From: Liolophura sinensis
Taxonomy: Eukaryota; Mollusca; Polyplacophora; Chitonida; Chitonidae
DNA: 64,000 bases
NCBI RefSeq assembly: GCF_032854445.1
Contig: NC_088302.1
Coordinates: 55,094,237 to 55,158,236, forward strand
Direction of reading: 5' to 3'
Shown here: positions 12,830-23,790 of the stretch, in pieces
How positions within the stretch are numbered: position 1 is the stretch's first letter
Layout of the letters: every line of letters starts with the position of its first letter
Program-made: the position numbers and the translations under genes
The notes under the pieces: generated by a model
Told to the model about the DNA's origin: nothing
The model's database searches: none
Seen by the model: the letters and a program-made list of their open reading frames with translations, nothing else

Positions 12830-13560
12830 GATAACTTTGCCACCAGGCTTATTTTCTGATCGTATTTCTAAACAGTATTACATAAAGGATATTACTTCAA
12901 AATCTGCTGAGTGTACAAGACATTATAATGCAATTATTGGCCAGTATCTGCATTGCCAAAAGGCCACCAGGAAATCGGCTTTATTCTTGCCTTTTACAAA
13001 ATGTGCTTGCCCATTTCAGTTTGATTTATAGCTGAAAAATGCAGGTAACATTAGTACTGTAGGTGTTCAAACTATATCTAGAGCAGGCATTACCCTACGA
13101 TCTGGTAATAGAAAATACAGCGTTGGGACTCAACACTTAGATTTTGCTGTTGGTTACTTCACAACAGTGATTCATGTCATTGAGTACCAGCATTCTGAAT
13201 GGATAACTGGGAAAACCCACAATGGGATCCAAACCACGCTCAACACAAACCACCAAAAATGAAGACATCTCATAAAATAAAAATCTTATGAGGGAATCAT
13301 GCAATGAGAAATAGTCAACAGTTTAATAATAGTCAACTAAAATTTGATTTATTACCAGCACCAGAATTACTTAACGAAGTCTATCTTATATCTGGCAAAG
13401 AGATTCCTGGTTTGCATGAATATCAAGTATCACATTGGTGGATGACTTTTTGGCTGGAATTTGTGACCATTTTCCTTTCCTCGTCTTTATTAACACCTCT
13501 TCTTACACTATAGACATTATAAACATGTGTGAAAAGTGTCAAATAGCTAGTATAATTAGT
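12830..13560. repeat. Diverged partial copy of the 12.8-23.8 kb duplication unit
   Basis: Shares TTTCTGATCG followed by a TTTCTAAACA-type segment with 17650 and 19785, and the TGGATGA..TGGCTGGAAT segment with 18090 and 20290. On the minus strand the latter reads IPAKKSSTNVI, matching IPASKSST in copy 1. Similarity is patchy, so this is the oldest-looking copy. Confidence 0.55.
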
Positions 13561-13685
13561 CCCCTACAATAGGCTCAACACGGTCCAAGCGAAATATAGT
13601 AGATATTTTAAAGACAACGTGGGCAATTTCAGTCAGGTTTGGGAGAATAGTGTTTCAGTCAAACGGTTCCATCAAACAGAAAAGG

Positions 13686-14280
13686 TTAGATCGTCCCCAA
13701 TCCGTGCAGCCCACTCTTCAACTCAGGGGTTTACGTTGTTAGATCGTCCCCAATCCGTGCAGCCCACTCTTCAACTCAGGGGTTTACGTTGTTAGATCGT
13801 CCCCAATCCGTGCAGCCCACTCTTCAACTCAGGAAGTGGGGCCTCCGTGGCTCAGTCGGTTAGCGCGCTAGCGCAGCGTAATGACCCAGGAGCATCTCAC
13901 CAATGCGGTCGCTGTGAGTTCAAGTCCAGCTTATGCTGGCTTCCTCTCCGGACGTAAGTGGGAAGGTCTGCCAGCAACCTGCGGATGGTCGTGGGTTTCC
14001 CCGGAATGTGCCCGGTTTCCACCCATCATAATTCTGGCCGCCGTCGTATAAGTGAAATATTCTTCAGTGCGGCGTAAAACACCAATCAAATAAATAAATA
14101 AATCAACTCAGGAGTATACGTTGTTAGATCGTCCCCAATCCGAGCAGCCCACTATTCAGCTCAGGGGCATACATTATTAGATAACAACGATTCTATTCAG
14201 CCCACTGTTCAGCTCAGGGGTATGGGTTGTCAGATCGTCTCGATTCCGTTCAGCCCAGTCAGCGATGTTTGATCGCTCTT
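13686..14280. repeat. 53-bp tandem repeat split by a SINE
   Basis: Units GTTAGATCGTCCCCAATCCG..CAACTCAGGGG run to 13833, are broken by a full-length SINE, and resume with diverging units from 14103. Related single units lie at 18170-18240 and 20815-20900 in the duplicated region. Confidence 0.92.
13834..14102 (+). mobile_element. Full-length tRNA-derived SINE
   Basis: 269 bp flanked by the exact target duplication TCAACTCAGG (13824-13833, 14103-14112). Box A TGGCTCAGTCGG (13848-13859) and box B AGTTCAAGTCC (13917-13927) mark the tRNA-like head. The body carries GGATGGTCGTGGGTTTCCCC and ATAAGTGAAATATTCTT, and the tail is CGGCGTAAAACACCAATCAA followed by ATAA repeats. Reference copy for the others here. 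Confidence 0.95.
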
Positions 14281-15530
14281 TGAGTCCATCTCAGGGGTAT
14301 GCGTTGCACTGTCAAATTCTGGGGCGATTCTCTTGATACCACATAAAATACCATACTGTAAGATGCCTGAAGTTTGTCTGGAGTTCCATACATTTGATTT
14401 CTTGTACTTTGTTGGCGCGGAATGGCTCGTCTAGGCTTATTGTCATGGGGAATAGAACAAGTTACGATGACAGAAAACGGTACGTCGTATCCGCTTAACC
14501 CTACATACTAGTCTTTGACGGAGAGTTCAGATGTCGATATTGTTTATGAGTCCCTCCCGAGACTGTCTTCACCTATTTCCTTTCCTGATTACCTCTGACT
14601 TGTGCTCATGGACTCTTTAGAACCCGCAGTCGGCTACCAGGACCTATACATATTTAACAAGACCAACAACCAGTGATTCAATATTGTTGGTGCCACGTGC
14701 AGTAATATTTGTCATGTCTGCAACATTCCAGCACCGTGGCTTAAGTAGCTTACATTGTACTGAGCACGCTTAAAGTACCGAACCAATGCCCTAGATGCCA
14801 GGGTGAGATGAATACACTCTACTTGGTGAGCATTTGTCCAGTTAAGTTCAAAAATAACTCTTAAGTTAAGTTCAAGGCAGTTATCTTCGATCACAGTCAA
14901 TTGTTTTTGTGCATAAACCAAGCATACTTTAACACAAATCTGAAATGTAGGCCTATTTATGTTATGTCTTCACGCATATATATTTTAGTCAAATTATATG
15001 AGGTTTTTCTGGTTAGAATATATTATACTAATTAACCAGGCAATTCGACCAGGCAAATTGAGACCAAACATTATACGTCATGATATCAACCGCAAAGGAT
15101 ATGGTAAGGCAGGGAATCGGCCCCAGTGCAAGAAACTGTGCAATCAACAAACGAAACAGGCTACAGGTGTGATTTACAGCTGCTGACACCTTCGTAAGAC
15201 CAATTTTATTCTCAGTTCTGCTTTACTTCTCTTTTGCTGTTATATGGGAAGCGAGCGAGTTGTAAATCTGTAAATATGCACTGAAGTGAGTCTATATCGG
15301 TGCTAGCGATGTATAAAGTCTAGGGTGAGGAAAATCACCAATTCTTGGGCACTCCGTTAAGCACCAATCAACTAAATAAATATATAGCAAACGTAACTTC
15401 CAGCCGTATAGTTCCGCTACATATAACACATGTCATGGCAAGTTAATCATAGACGACCACATGTGGTCTCAAGCAGGATTCACGTATGTTTTCGGTGCAG
15501 TTGCCAGGCGTTACATTTACCGATTCTAAT
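14281..15530. other. Non-coding, nothing recognised
   Basis: Short open frames only; the longest (14712-14921, minus) has no recognisable features. Confidence 0.55.
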
Positions 15531-15538
15531 TCATGATA

Positions 15539-15674
15539 GGGGCTTACGTGACCAAGGGAATAAACACGACGGCGCGGCGCAATGACCCAGGAACCACCTA
15601 CCATAATGCTGGCTGCATTTCGTATAAGTGAAATATTCTTGAGTACGGCGTAAAACACCAAACAAATAAATAAA
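15539..15674 (+). mobile_element. SINE with decayed head and internal deletion
   Basis: Head GGGGCTTACGTGACC.. is a decayed version of the reference head. The central part is missing between AATGACCCAGG and the ACCATAATGCTGG segment. Target duplication TCATGATA (15531-15538, 15675-15682). Confidence 0.85.
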
Positions 15675-15887
15675 TCATGATAAAACTTATTTAATATAAG
15701 TTGGCTGATATCATCACTCACACAAAAGTATGAGTTCGAACTCATTCTCCAAACGCTAACTGTTAACCACAGTGACTTCGTTATCTCACTGTACTATGAA
15801 GGATGGCATACAAGCTTTGGAAGAAATAAAATCAGCCAGTATTATATATCCAGTTCATTCTGGCTTTTCACAAAATGTCCTTACGAA

Positions 15888-15988
15888 TTTATTTGTCTGT
15901 TTGATTAGCAGTTTACGTCGTACTCCACTTTTTTTTCCACTTAAACGACGGCGACCAGCATTATGGTGCGAGGAAACCAGGCAACTGC
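15888..15988 (-). mobile_element. SINE fragment, antisense, old
   Basis: Contains ACGTCGTACTCCAC.. and CGACGGCGACCAGCATTATG in reversed orientation, well diverged. Confidence 0.8.
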
Positions 15989-16472
15989 TGTAAAACATGG
16001 CAATACCGTTATTATGGTGGTCTTTAAACCATATCAGAAACATGTGTTTTCTTGTCTTCTCTAAATGCAAATGTCAGTTATGTCCGGCATGCCATGGTCC
16101 TGAAATGTTTCAGGAGTCCATCACACTTTACCATGGGTATAAATAGCAGCAAAGCTTGTATGGAGACATTTTCTTAATATTTGATTAATGCATTCTTTAA
16201 ACCCCTTAGAGAACATGGTTTTTGTCACTCGAACGGCGTTATGCAAAGTCTTACAAAGTGTGAAGACATGGATGACATGTTGGCTGCAATCTATGAACAT
16301 TCTTTGTTGACAATTATAACCAAACGGTATGAGTCTTCCAAGATCAACGAGGTTTTAATAACAGAAAATGATGCTGGAATAGTATTACAAAGCCTTGTCG
16401 GTCATTATAGCTAGGAGAAACAATTATAGTGGGCTACAGCAGAAATTTTCAAAACCATGTGAGCAATTTTAA

Positions 16473-17030
16473 TCATGCACAAATTTTTCGGATCAACGGA
16501 TTCTGTAAAGAAAGAAAACCAAGATCAAAGACACTTCGAGGGCGATTTTCAAAGTAATTAACATACCATTCTGTAGAGGCGTCAACTACAATCCTATTGA
16601 TATCCTCAATTGAATACTCTGTGTAGATCCTATATATTGTATTTACACATGTGACCATAGTAACTCCACGGGGGAAGGGCTAAAGATATATGATAAAAGC
16701 GAGAATACACATTCCAGCAATATCCCGACCTCAATCAATGTGTTTCTCTTCAATAACTGATGAGAAATTTGGATATATAATAGAAACATATGACTCGAGC
16801 AGTTATATCATCTATAAGGAGTCTTCATCACTGTCTGATATGTGCAAAGTCTTCTCAATAAAACTGGCTGAAAAAGCAGTCTTTTGTGAAGTTGGGATTG
16901 CTTTTACATGAAAAAACAGTGTTCCGTTCATCACAACGACAAAAGATTTTACAATGTAAGTACCCATAGACAGTTTCTTAATCTTGTCAAATGTGTCTTC
17001 CAGCATCAGATAAAAGCCATTTTTGCTCAT
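16473..17030 (-). pseudogene. Coding-like blocks in duplication copy 1
   Basis: Two minus-strand blocks. The upstream one (16812-17030, 72 codons) contains TSQKTAFSASFIEK; the downstream one (16473-16658, 61 codons) contains IVVDASTEWYVNYFE. Both have counterparts in later copies with similar amino acids despite DNA divergence, including synonymous changes. No family is recognised. Stops separate the blocks, so they may be decayed exons of an old gene or transposon. Confidence 0.3.
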
Positions 17031-18481
17031 GTCGGTTCTATTCTGAATGCATTATAGACTTATTATTTACAGCTATTTCTATGCATGCTTTACTGATAAT
17101 TTACTAATTAATCTATTATTTAAGACTGATAGTGTGGCACCATCACCGTTTTTATTTGTATCAGTCACGGACCTTCAATGACTAAATCTATGCTCAAAAA
17201 ATCAAGAAAGCAAACAATACCTAGAGGAATCTCTGCTTTCCATATACATTTTTCCCCAAATACACTAGAACATAACAGAGCTTAATTCATTCAAATGTAT
17301 CATGATAACATTGTTTTCAAGAATTTAATTTGTTCAACAATACAATTATTATATTGTTTTCAGACTCCACGTTATACGACAATATTTAAATGTATCTTCA
17401 GGTAATATAAAACCTCAACATGACATTAGCTAGTAGTTACCTTGTTTCTTTCTTCTTTCTGTGCCTTTCTAAACATGGCATTGGTTGTTTCTAAGCGTAT
17501 TTTAATGTATCATAAACAATGAATTTAGGTGGCAAAATCGAAATACAAATTCTTCCTTTCTTGAAGACATACATTCAACCAGATTGTTCACATAGCGGAC
17601 CAGAAATCCAATATATTATTACTCTGTAGAACAAAGCTTTGTCAACAGGTTTGTTTTCTGATCGCATTTCTAAACATTCTCATGTAAAAGGTATTACTGT
17701 TATATTAATTGTCTTAGTGCATTTTATAATGCAGCTATCGTTAATCATAAAGCATGCTTTCACAAATGTCATCCAGTATATCTGCTTCCAGAGCCGGTTT
17801 AATCTCTCTGTTTACATTATGGCCTATTGTAACAGACCTCTCTATACATACTGCACCGAAATACACGCAATATCGTTAAGCTGTGGGGCTTCATACAATA
17901 TCTAGGGCAAATATTTTCCTGGTGCGGTATTTTATTATCCTAAGTGCCAGTCTCCAGTTTCTGTCATGATAATACGATGTTTGAAAGCCCATCACACATT
18001 ACCTTTAATGACAGCACTAACCATGGATTGAGAGAGAAAGTGTTTTTTTTTTTACTTTACCCACTATTTAGTGCGCACGCGTGGATGATTTGCTGGCTGG
18101 AATCCTTAAGAGTTTCTTCATATCCAAGCGTAAATCGTCCGAGATCAAAGAAACATAAACAAAATTATTAAGGGGTATACGTTGTTAGATTCCATTCAGC
18201 CCACTCGTCAGCCCAAGGAAATACATTGTTAGATAGAAACAACTGGCTTGAATAACCCTCAGATTAGCGATAGCCTTACACACGATCAAACAAAGGAACA
18301 CGAAGGGGCTTGAATAAGTTCAATACATACATTTGAAAAGATAGACAAATAAGATCAAGAAGATTTTAATGACAGAAAATGGCGCGTGAAAATGATTACA
18401 AAGCCTCATCGGTCAGTTTGGCTAGGAGACACATTTACGTTGGATTAGAGCAGACATTGTCGAATCTATGCCAGCAATTTT

Positions 18482-19160
18482 TTAGAAAAGTGTCGCTAAC
18501 TTCAGGATTCTATGAAGAAAGAAACCCAAGATCAGACATTTAGAGAGCGTTTCAAAGTAATGACTATAATCTTCTGCAGATGTGTCGACGACAATGTTGT
18601 TGGTATCCTCGAGTAAATATTGTGAGTAGGCTACATCCTTCCTGTGTGTTATAATTACACATACTCTGTAGTCATGCAATATGAATATAATCACCGACAA
18701 CGTATCCAGCAGATTGTGGTTCGTCGTGGGTTTTCCCCAGGCTCTGACTGGTTTCCTGCCACCATAATACTGACCTGTGAATAAAAGCGAGACTACGTAT
18801 TCCAGCAATATCCCGATCTCAAGTCATGTGTTTCTCTTCAGGAACTTATGTACACTTACTAACATTATGTTTTGTAGTGTTCATATAATACAGATATACT
18901 TTCATTGGAGTGGCTACATCATCTGCAAGGAATCTTCAGCGCTGTCTTTAAGTTTTTCAAAAAAATTTGCTGAGAAAGCAGCTGTTTGTGAAGTTCAGAA
19001 CTGTCGTCTCTAACGATTGACTAATGGCCTTTTGTTTTACATGAAAAGAAAATCAATATGTATTCGTTTTATCGCAACAACAAAACTGTTTCTTTTGTAA
19101 GTACTCATGAATAGTTTCTTAATCTTGCCTAATATGTTTTCCAATAGAAGACATTAGCCA
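18482..19160 (-). pseudogene. Coding-like blocks in duplication copy 2
   Basis: Counterpart of the copy-1 blocks. The minus strand reads IVVDTSAEDYSHYFE at about 18540-18600 and TSQTAAFSANFFEK at about 18950-18995. The part matching the start of the copy-1 upstream block (19014-19160) has frameshifts and stops. A SINE fragment lies between the blocks (18706-18778). Confidence 0.28.
18706..18778 (+). mobile_element. SINE body fragment
   Basis: GGTTCGTCGTGGGTTTTCCC and CACCATAATACTGACC match the SINE body; head and tail are absent. A shorter remnant is at the equivalent place in copy 3 (23530-23556). Confidence 0.75.
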
Positions 19161-20337
19161 TTGTTGCTCATGTATGTTCTGTTTTGCTTTCCATGGAGTG
19201 AAGGTAACGGGATTACTTCAGCTATGTTCAGAAATTCTTTACTGATTACCTACTCAGTGTGCGGCATAGGAAATGGGAATTTGTCAGGTATATTATTTAA
19301 GACTGAGAGTGTGACACCATCGGCTTTTCATTTGTAACACGTTTACAAGCCTTCAATGACAAAATCTGTGCTTAAAAAGTCAAAAAGCAAACTTACCACA
19401 GCAGAATCTCTTCTTCTGATATTCCGCAATCCAAAAGAACATAGCAGTGTTTAATTTATTATCATGATTAGGCATACATTGTTTTCAATTGTTTTTCAAC
19501 AATGTCATTGTTACATTGCTTTCAGAGACGACGTAAAGTGGTAATGGAAAGGTAAAACGTCACCACCGCATTGGCTAGTAGTTACCTTTTTTCTTCCTTG
19601 TTTGTGTGCCTTTCGGAACATGACTTGTGTTTAAATGCATTTTAACGTTGCACATTTTAAATTGCAAAAAATCGACAATGCAAATGCCTCCGTTCTTGAA
19701 TGTATATAACCAGATTGTTAACACAGCGGAGTAGAAATCACAAATTTCCTTACTCTGTGCAAGATAGCTTGTCAACGGATTTGTTTTTCTGATCGCATTT
19801 CTAAACATTATCATTTAACGGTATTACTATAATATTAATCGACCTAAAAAGAGACACTATGTAATACAGTTATTGTTAACCAGAAAACCTTTTTCAAATG
19901 TCATCCAGTATACCTGCTTCCAGATCGGGTTCATTTACATTATGTCCTGTTGTAACAGGCCTCTCTATATATACTGCACCGAAATACACGCAATACCGTT
20001 AAGCTGTGGGGCTTCATACAATATCTAGGGCAAATTTTTTTCTGCTGCAATATTTTCTTGTTTTCTGCTGCAATATTTTCTTGTCCAAGTTCAAAACTCG
20101 ACAGTTTCTATCCTGGTGATGCAATGTTTGAAAGCCCATAACATATTACTGAAAATAACAGCTCTAAACTTGGATTAAGGCATTTCATTCATTACTTATT
20201 TAACATTTGGCTAACGCATTCTTCCTACAAAGAGAAAGCGTGTATTTTTTTTATTTTTAGCGTAGTCCAACACCATTTGGTGTGCCGCTCTGGATGATTT
20301 GGTGGCTGGAATCCATAAGAGTTTCTTCATATCCGAG

Positions 20338-20470
20338 CCAGCAACCTGCGGATGGTCGTGGGTTTCTCCTGGGCTATGCCCGGTTTCCACCCACCATAAT
20401 GCTGGTCGCCGTCGTATAAGTGAAATATTCTTGAGAACGGCGTAAAACACCAATCAAATAAATAAATAAA
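20338..20470 (+). mobile_element. 5'-truncated SINE
   Basis: Flanked by TTCATATCCGA-type target duplication (TCATATCCGAG at 20328-20337 region and 20471-20481). Starts at CCAGCAACCTGCGGATGGTC. Confidence 0.93.
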
Positions 20471-22861
20471 TCATATCCGAGCGATTTGGAAATGTTGCGC
20501 CGTGAGTGTCATAAAGCCCCTCCCAGCATTGTAACTATGGCATACACCTTTACAGCTGGTTACAGGAGATATTTTCAAAGTAACGTCATCAACTGTAGTC
20601 AGAAAATGTTGTTCAATCCAATGAGAGTCTACAGAAAGACAGCCACAATTAAAGCCACTTCGACCACATCTTCAAAGTATGCGCTGAGAAGTTTGTCAAG
20701 GTCTCGACAAAAACGATTAAATACCGTATCTGGCTTTTTGTGCCAGTTATTGTACACGAGGCGACTACAAGCATCGAGGGGGGTTGGGGGGAGAGCATGT
20801 CTAAGGTAACAAAATTATTAAGGGGTATACGTTGTTAGATCGTCCCTATTCCGTTCAGCCCAATCTTCAGCCCAAGGCTATACGTTGTTAGATAGAAACA
20901 ACTGGCTTGTGAAAATCTCAGAAGAGCGATAGCCTTACAGAATATCCAATAAAGAATCAAGAAGACGCTTGAATAGGTTCTATACATATACGGGAAAAAT
21001 AGACAAATAAAACCACTGACAATAATGTACAAAACAATACAAATAATTACAAAAATATATAGTTCCTCTCTGATGACAGCGCCCAAATCTGGATCCAGCT
21101 TACAAAGGTGGTTCAGTCCACGAAACTATAGAATCTACAGTTAAGGGGATGACAGTTCGATAAGTGACAAGCTGTAGCGGGCACTGTCTGTGAAGGTGTC
21201 AGGACGGACATTTTGACAGTGGCGCACCTGATGTTGAGTAGGCGATGCAGGTTTCATTCCTCGGAAATATACATCAAGTTACTTTCAGGGTAAACTGGGA
21301 TGAAATGTACGTAATCGCACAAAGAGACAAATACCGACACAAGCTCCAAAACAACGTCTCAAAAATTTGCAACTGGGGAAACACAAGTTCACAAAGTACA
21401 AATGACGAATGTCGAAAGGCGTGAAAGCCGATATCTCCAAACCCGGCAAAATCCGTTACAGTGGATGACAGTGAACATGACTGCTCTCAAGTGGACTTGA
21501 GTGAATAACTGCTAGTTTACATTACGTAAAGGAAAACTGTCTGCTGGGGAATTGTCACTCAGAAGTTTTGTCGCTGCAGACGCGTAGTCATCGGCTTTAC
21601 CTGAAAAGAAAAGCAGACTGTCCTTTCATCACAGCAAAGTCTTCTGATGTTTCTGTCATCAGTGTGAAAAGCTTTGATGATCTTGTTAGAAGCATCAAAT
21701 CTTCATTAGGTCATCGCCATTGTGATGTATGTCGGTTAGCCCCTTTCGTATTCCATCGACTCATTGTTTTATCTGTGCATAGAGAGGTTTCTGAGCCGTT
21801 TTAATGGCACTTAGTGTAGAGAGAGGAAGGGGTAATTGGGTTCGTCAGGTATATCTTTTAACACTTATAATATGGCAAAATATGGCCAGCAATGCAAACA
21901 GGAAGCGATGCTTCTGATGTGCTCGATATAAAACAATGGCCTTTATTCATCCGCCAGTATCATGGCTGTGATGTATTCCCGTTTGTACGTAAAGTGCCAT
22001 TGTTCACAATGCCATCTTCAAATTTACATGAAGGTACAACCTCAAAATGACATGGGCTAGTTCTTGCCTTTATTCTGTCTCGCTTGTGTGTCTTTGTAGA
22101 CACGACATTAGCTGTGTTTAAATGCCTTTTGAAAATTGCCTGCACCAACGGTTTATTTTGCATAATTGTAAACATACAAGCGTTCGTGGTTGAAAGGATA
22201 TGGTCAGTTTGTGGATATAGGAATCTAGAAGAATGGCCGTACGTTCATCCGCGTGCATCATTGCTGTCTTTTTTCTTGTAGCGCGTAAAGTGGCATAGTT
22301 TACAATGTGATCTACTCTTTGTAGACTCAACATTCGTTGTGTTTAAACCCACCATCAATCTGGTTTGCAAAACTGAAAACATAACTGCTTCCGCGATTGA
22401 AAGGACACAGCAAGATTGTTGATAGAACAGAATTACTGTATATCAAAACTTAGAAGAAAAAGGTTTTGTCAACAGGCTTGTTGTTTGATCACGTGTCTAT
22501 ACTTTATCAGGCTATAACAAAAATATTTATCCACTCATCTCTGGCAGCGTGAAAGATTTTGTACTAGATTTTTTGTTAAGCACAAAAGCTGCATTCTGTT
22601 GTTCATTCTGGCTGTTCACGAAATGTTCTAATGAAGAACAAATCTCTACATATGACTGTAGAGTACACTAAAACCGCTATATTGGTGGTCAAACCATATG
22701 TAGTGTGGGGGGGGGGGGTCTTCTCTAAGTGCCAAAGTCGCTTATGTCTGTCATGTCAAGGCCATGAAATATTTAAAAGCCCATCGCAATTTACCACAGG
22801 CGTAAATAGCACTGAACTTGGACGGAGACATTTAGTTAATTATTTATCTAATTTATCACTA

Positions 22862-23019
22862 CCTGGGAAGGTCTGTCAGCAACCTGTCGATGGTCCTGGG
22901 TTTCCCAGGGCTCTGCCCGGTTTTCTCCTACCATAATGCTGGCTGCAGCCGTAGAAGTGAAATATTTATGAGTACGGCGTAAAACACCGATCAAACAAAA
23001 TAAAATAAATAAATAAATT
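22862..23019 (+). mobile_element. 5'-truncated SINE
   Basis: Starts at CTGGGAAGGTCTGTCAGCAA and ends in an ATAA-type tail. It interrupts the duplicated segment that is continuous at 16165-16190, so it was inserted after that duplication. Confidence 0.9.
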
Positions 23020-23329
23020 TAATATTTGACTAATGCATTCTTTCAACACAGAGACAACATGGTCTTCTCAACTAACAGCGTCTTGCAAAGTCTTACAAAG
23101 TGTGTAGCCGTGGATGTTCGCTGCATTCCATGAGCATTCCCTGTGACAATTATAACCGAGCTTTGTGAGTCTTCTAAGATCAAAAAGATTTTAATGACAG
23201 AAAATGGGGCGTGAAAATTATTACAAAGCCTCATCGGTCAGTTTGGCTAGGAGACACATTTACGTTGGATTAGAGCAGACATTGTCGAATCTATGCCAGC
23301 AATTTTTTAGAAAAGTGTCGCTAACTTCA

Positions 23330-23760
23330 GGATTCTATGAAGAAAGAAACACAAGATCAGACATTTAGAGAGCGTTTCAAAGTAATGACTATGATATTCT
23401 GCCGATGTGTCGACGACAATGTTGTTGTTATCCTCGAGTAAATATTGTGAGTACATCCTTCCTGTGTGTTATAATTACACATACTCTGTATTCATGCAAT
23501 ATGAATATAATCACCGACAACGTATCCAGCAGATTGTGGTTCGTCGTGGGTCGTGGGTCTCCAACGATTGACTAATGGCCTTTTGTTCTACGTGAAAAGA
23601 AAATCAATATGAATTCCTTTTATCGCAACAACAAAAATGTTTCATTTGTAAGTACTCATGGATAGTTTCTTAATCTTGCCTAATATGTTTTCCAATAGAA
23701 GACATTAACCATTGTTGTTCATGTATGTTCTCCTTTGCTTTCCATAGAGTGAAGGTAACG
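23330..23760 (-). pseudogene. Coding-like block in duplication copy 3
   Basis: A third copy of the downstream block reads IVVDTSAEYHSHYFE on the minus strand at about 23375-23430. The adjoining upstream block is shortened and frameshifted, and the segment between them (18741-19013 in copy 2) is missing here. Confidence 0.28.
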
Positions 23761-23790
23761 GGATTACTTCAGCTATTTTCAGAAATTCTA

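Larger units (their letters stand above)
15830..18345. repeat. Direct duplication unit, copy 1
   Basis: Homologous to 18346-21020 and to parts of 21560-23790. Landmarks: CATTCCAGCAATATCCCGA (16710, 18797), a segment with GTCAACAGGTTTGTTTTCTG (17640; variant at 19770), and CTGTGGGGCTTCATACAATA (17880, 20003). Spacing between copies 1 and 2 is about 2.1 kb and grows to about 2.6 kb where copy 2 has insertions. An antisense SINE fragment lies at the start. Confidence 0.8.
18346..21020. repeat. Direct duplication unit, copy 2
   Basis: Second copy, carrying a SINE fragment (18706-18778), a 5'-truncated SINE with its own target duplication (20338-20470), and a segment of the 53-bp repeat family (about 20815-20900) matching 18170-18240. 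Its first 380 bases are about 97% identical to 23183-23550, much closer than to copy 1. Confidence 0.8.
21560..23790. repeat. Duplication units, copies 3 and 4 (rearranged)
   Basis: 21590-21760 resembles 16897-17040, and 21830-22440 resembles 17400-17660 and contains its own internal duplication (21960-22190 versus 22200-22440). From 22440 the order restarts: 22590-23040 matches 15830-16190, 23183-23550 matches 18360-18740, and 23565-23780 matches 19014-19230. The 24-bp minisatellite follows directly. Confidence 0.7.

Noticed and set aside
13840-13930. tRNA gene
   Set aside because: Box A and box B are present but the sequence does not fold as a complete tRNA and continues into the SINE body and tail; it is the SINE head.
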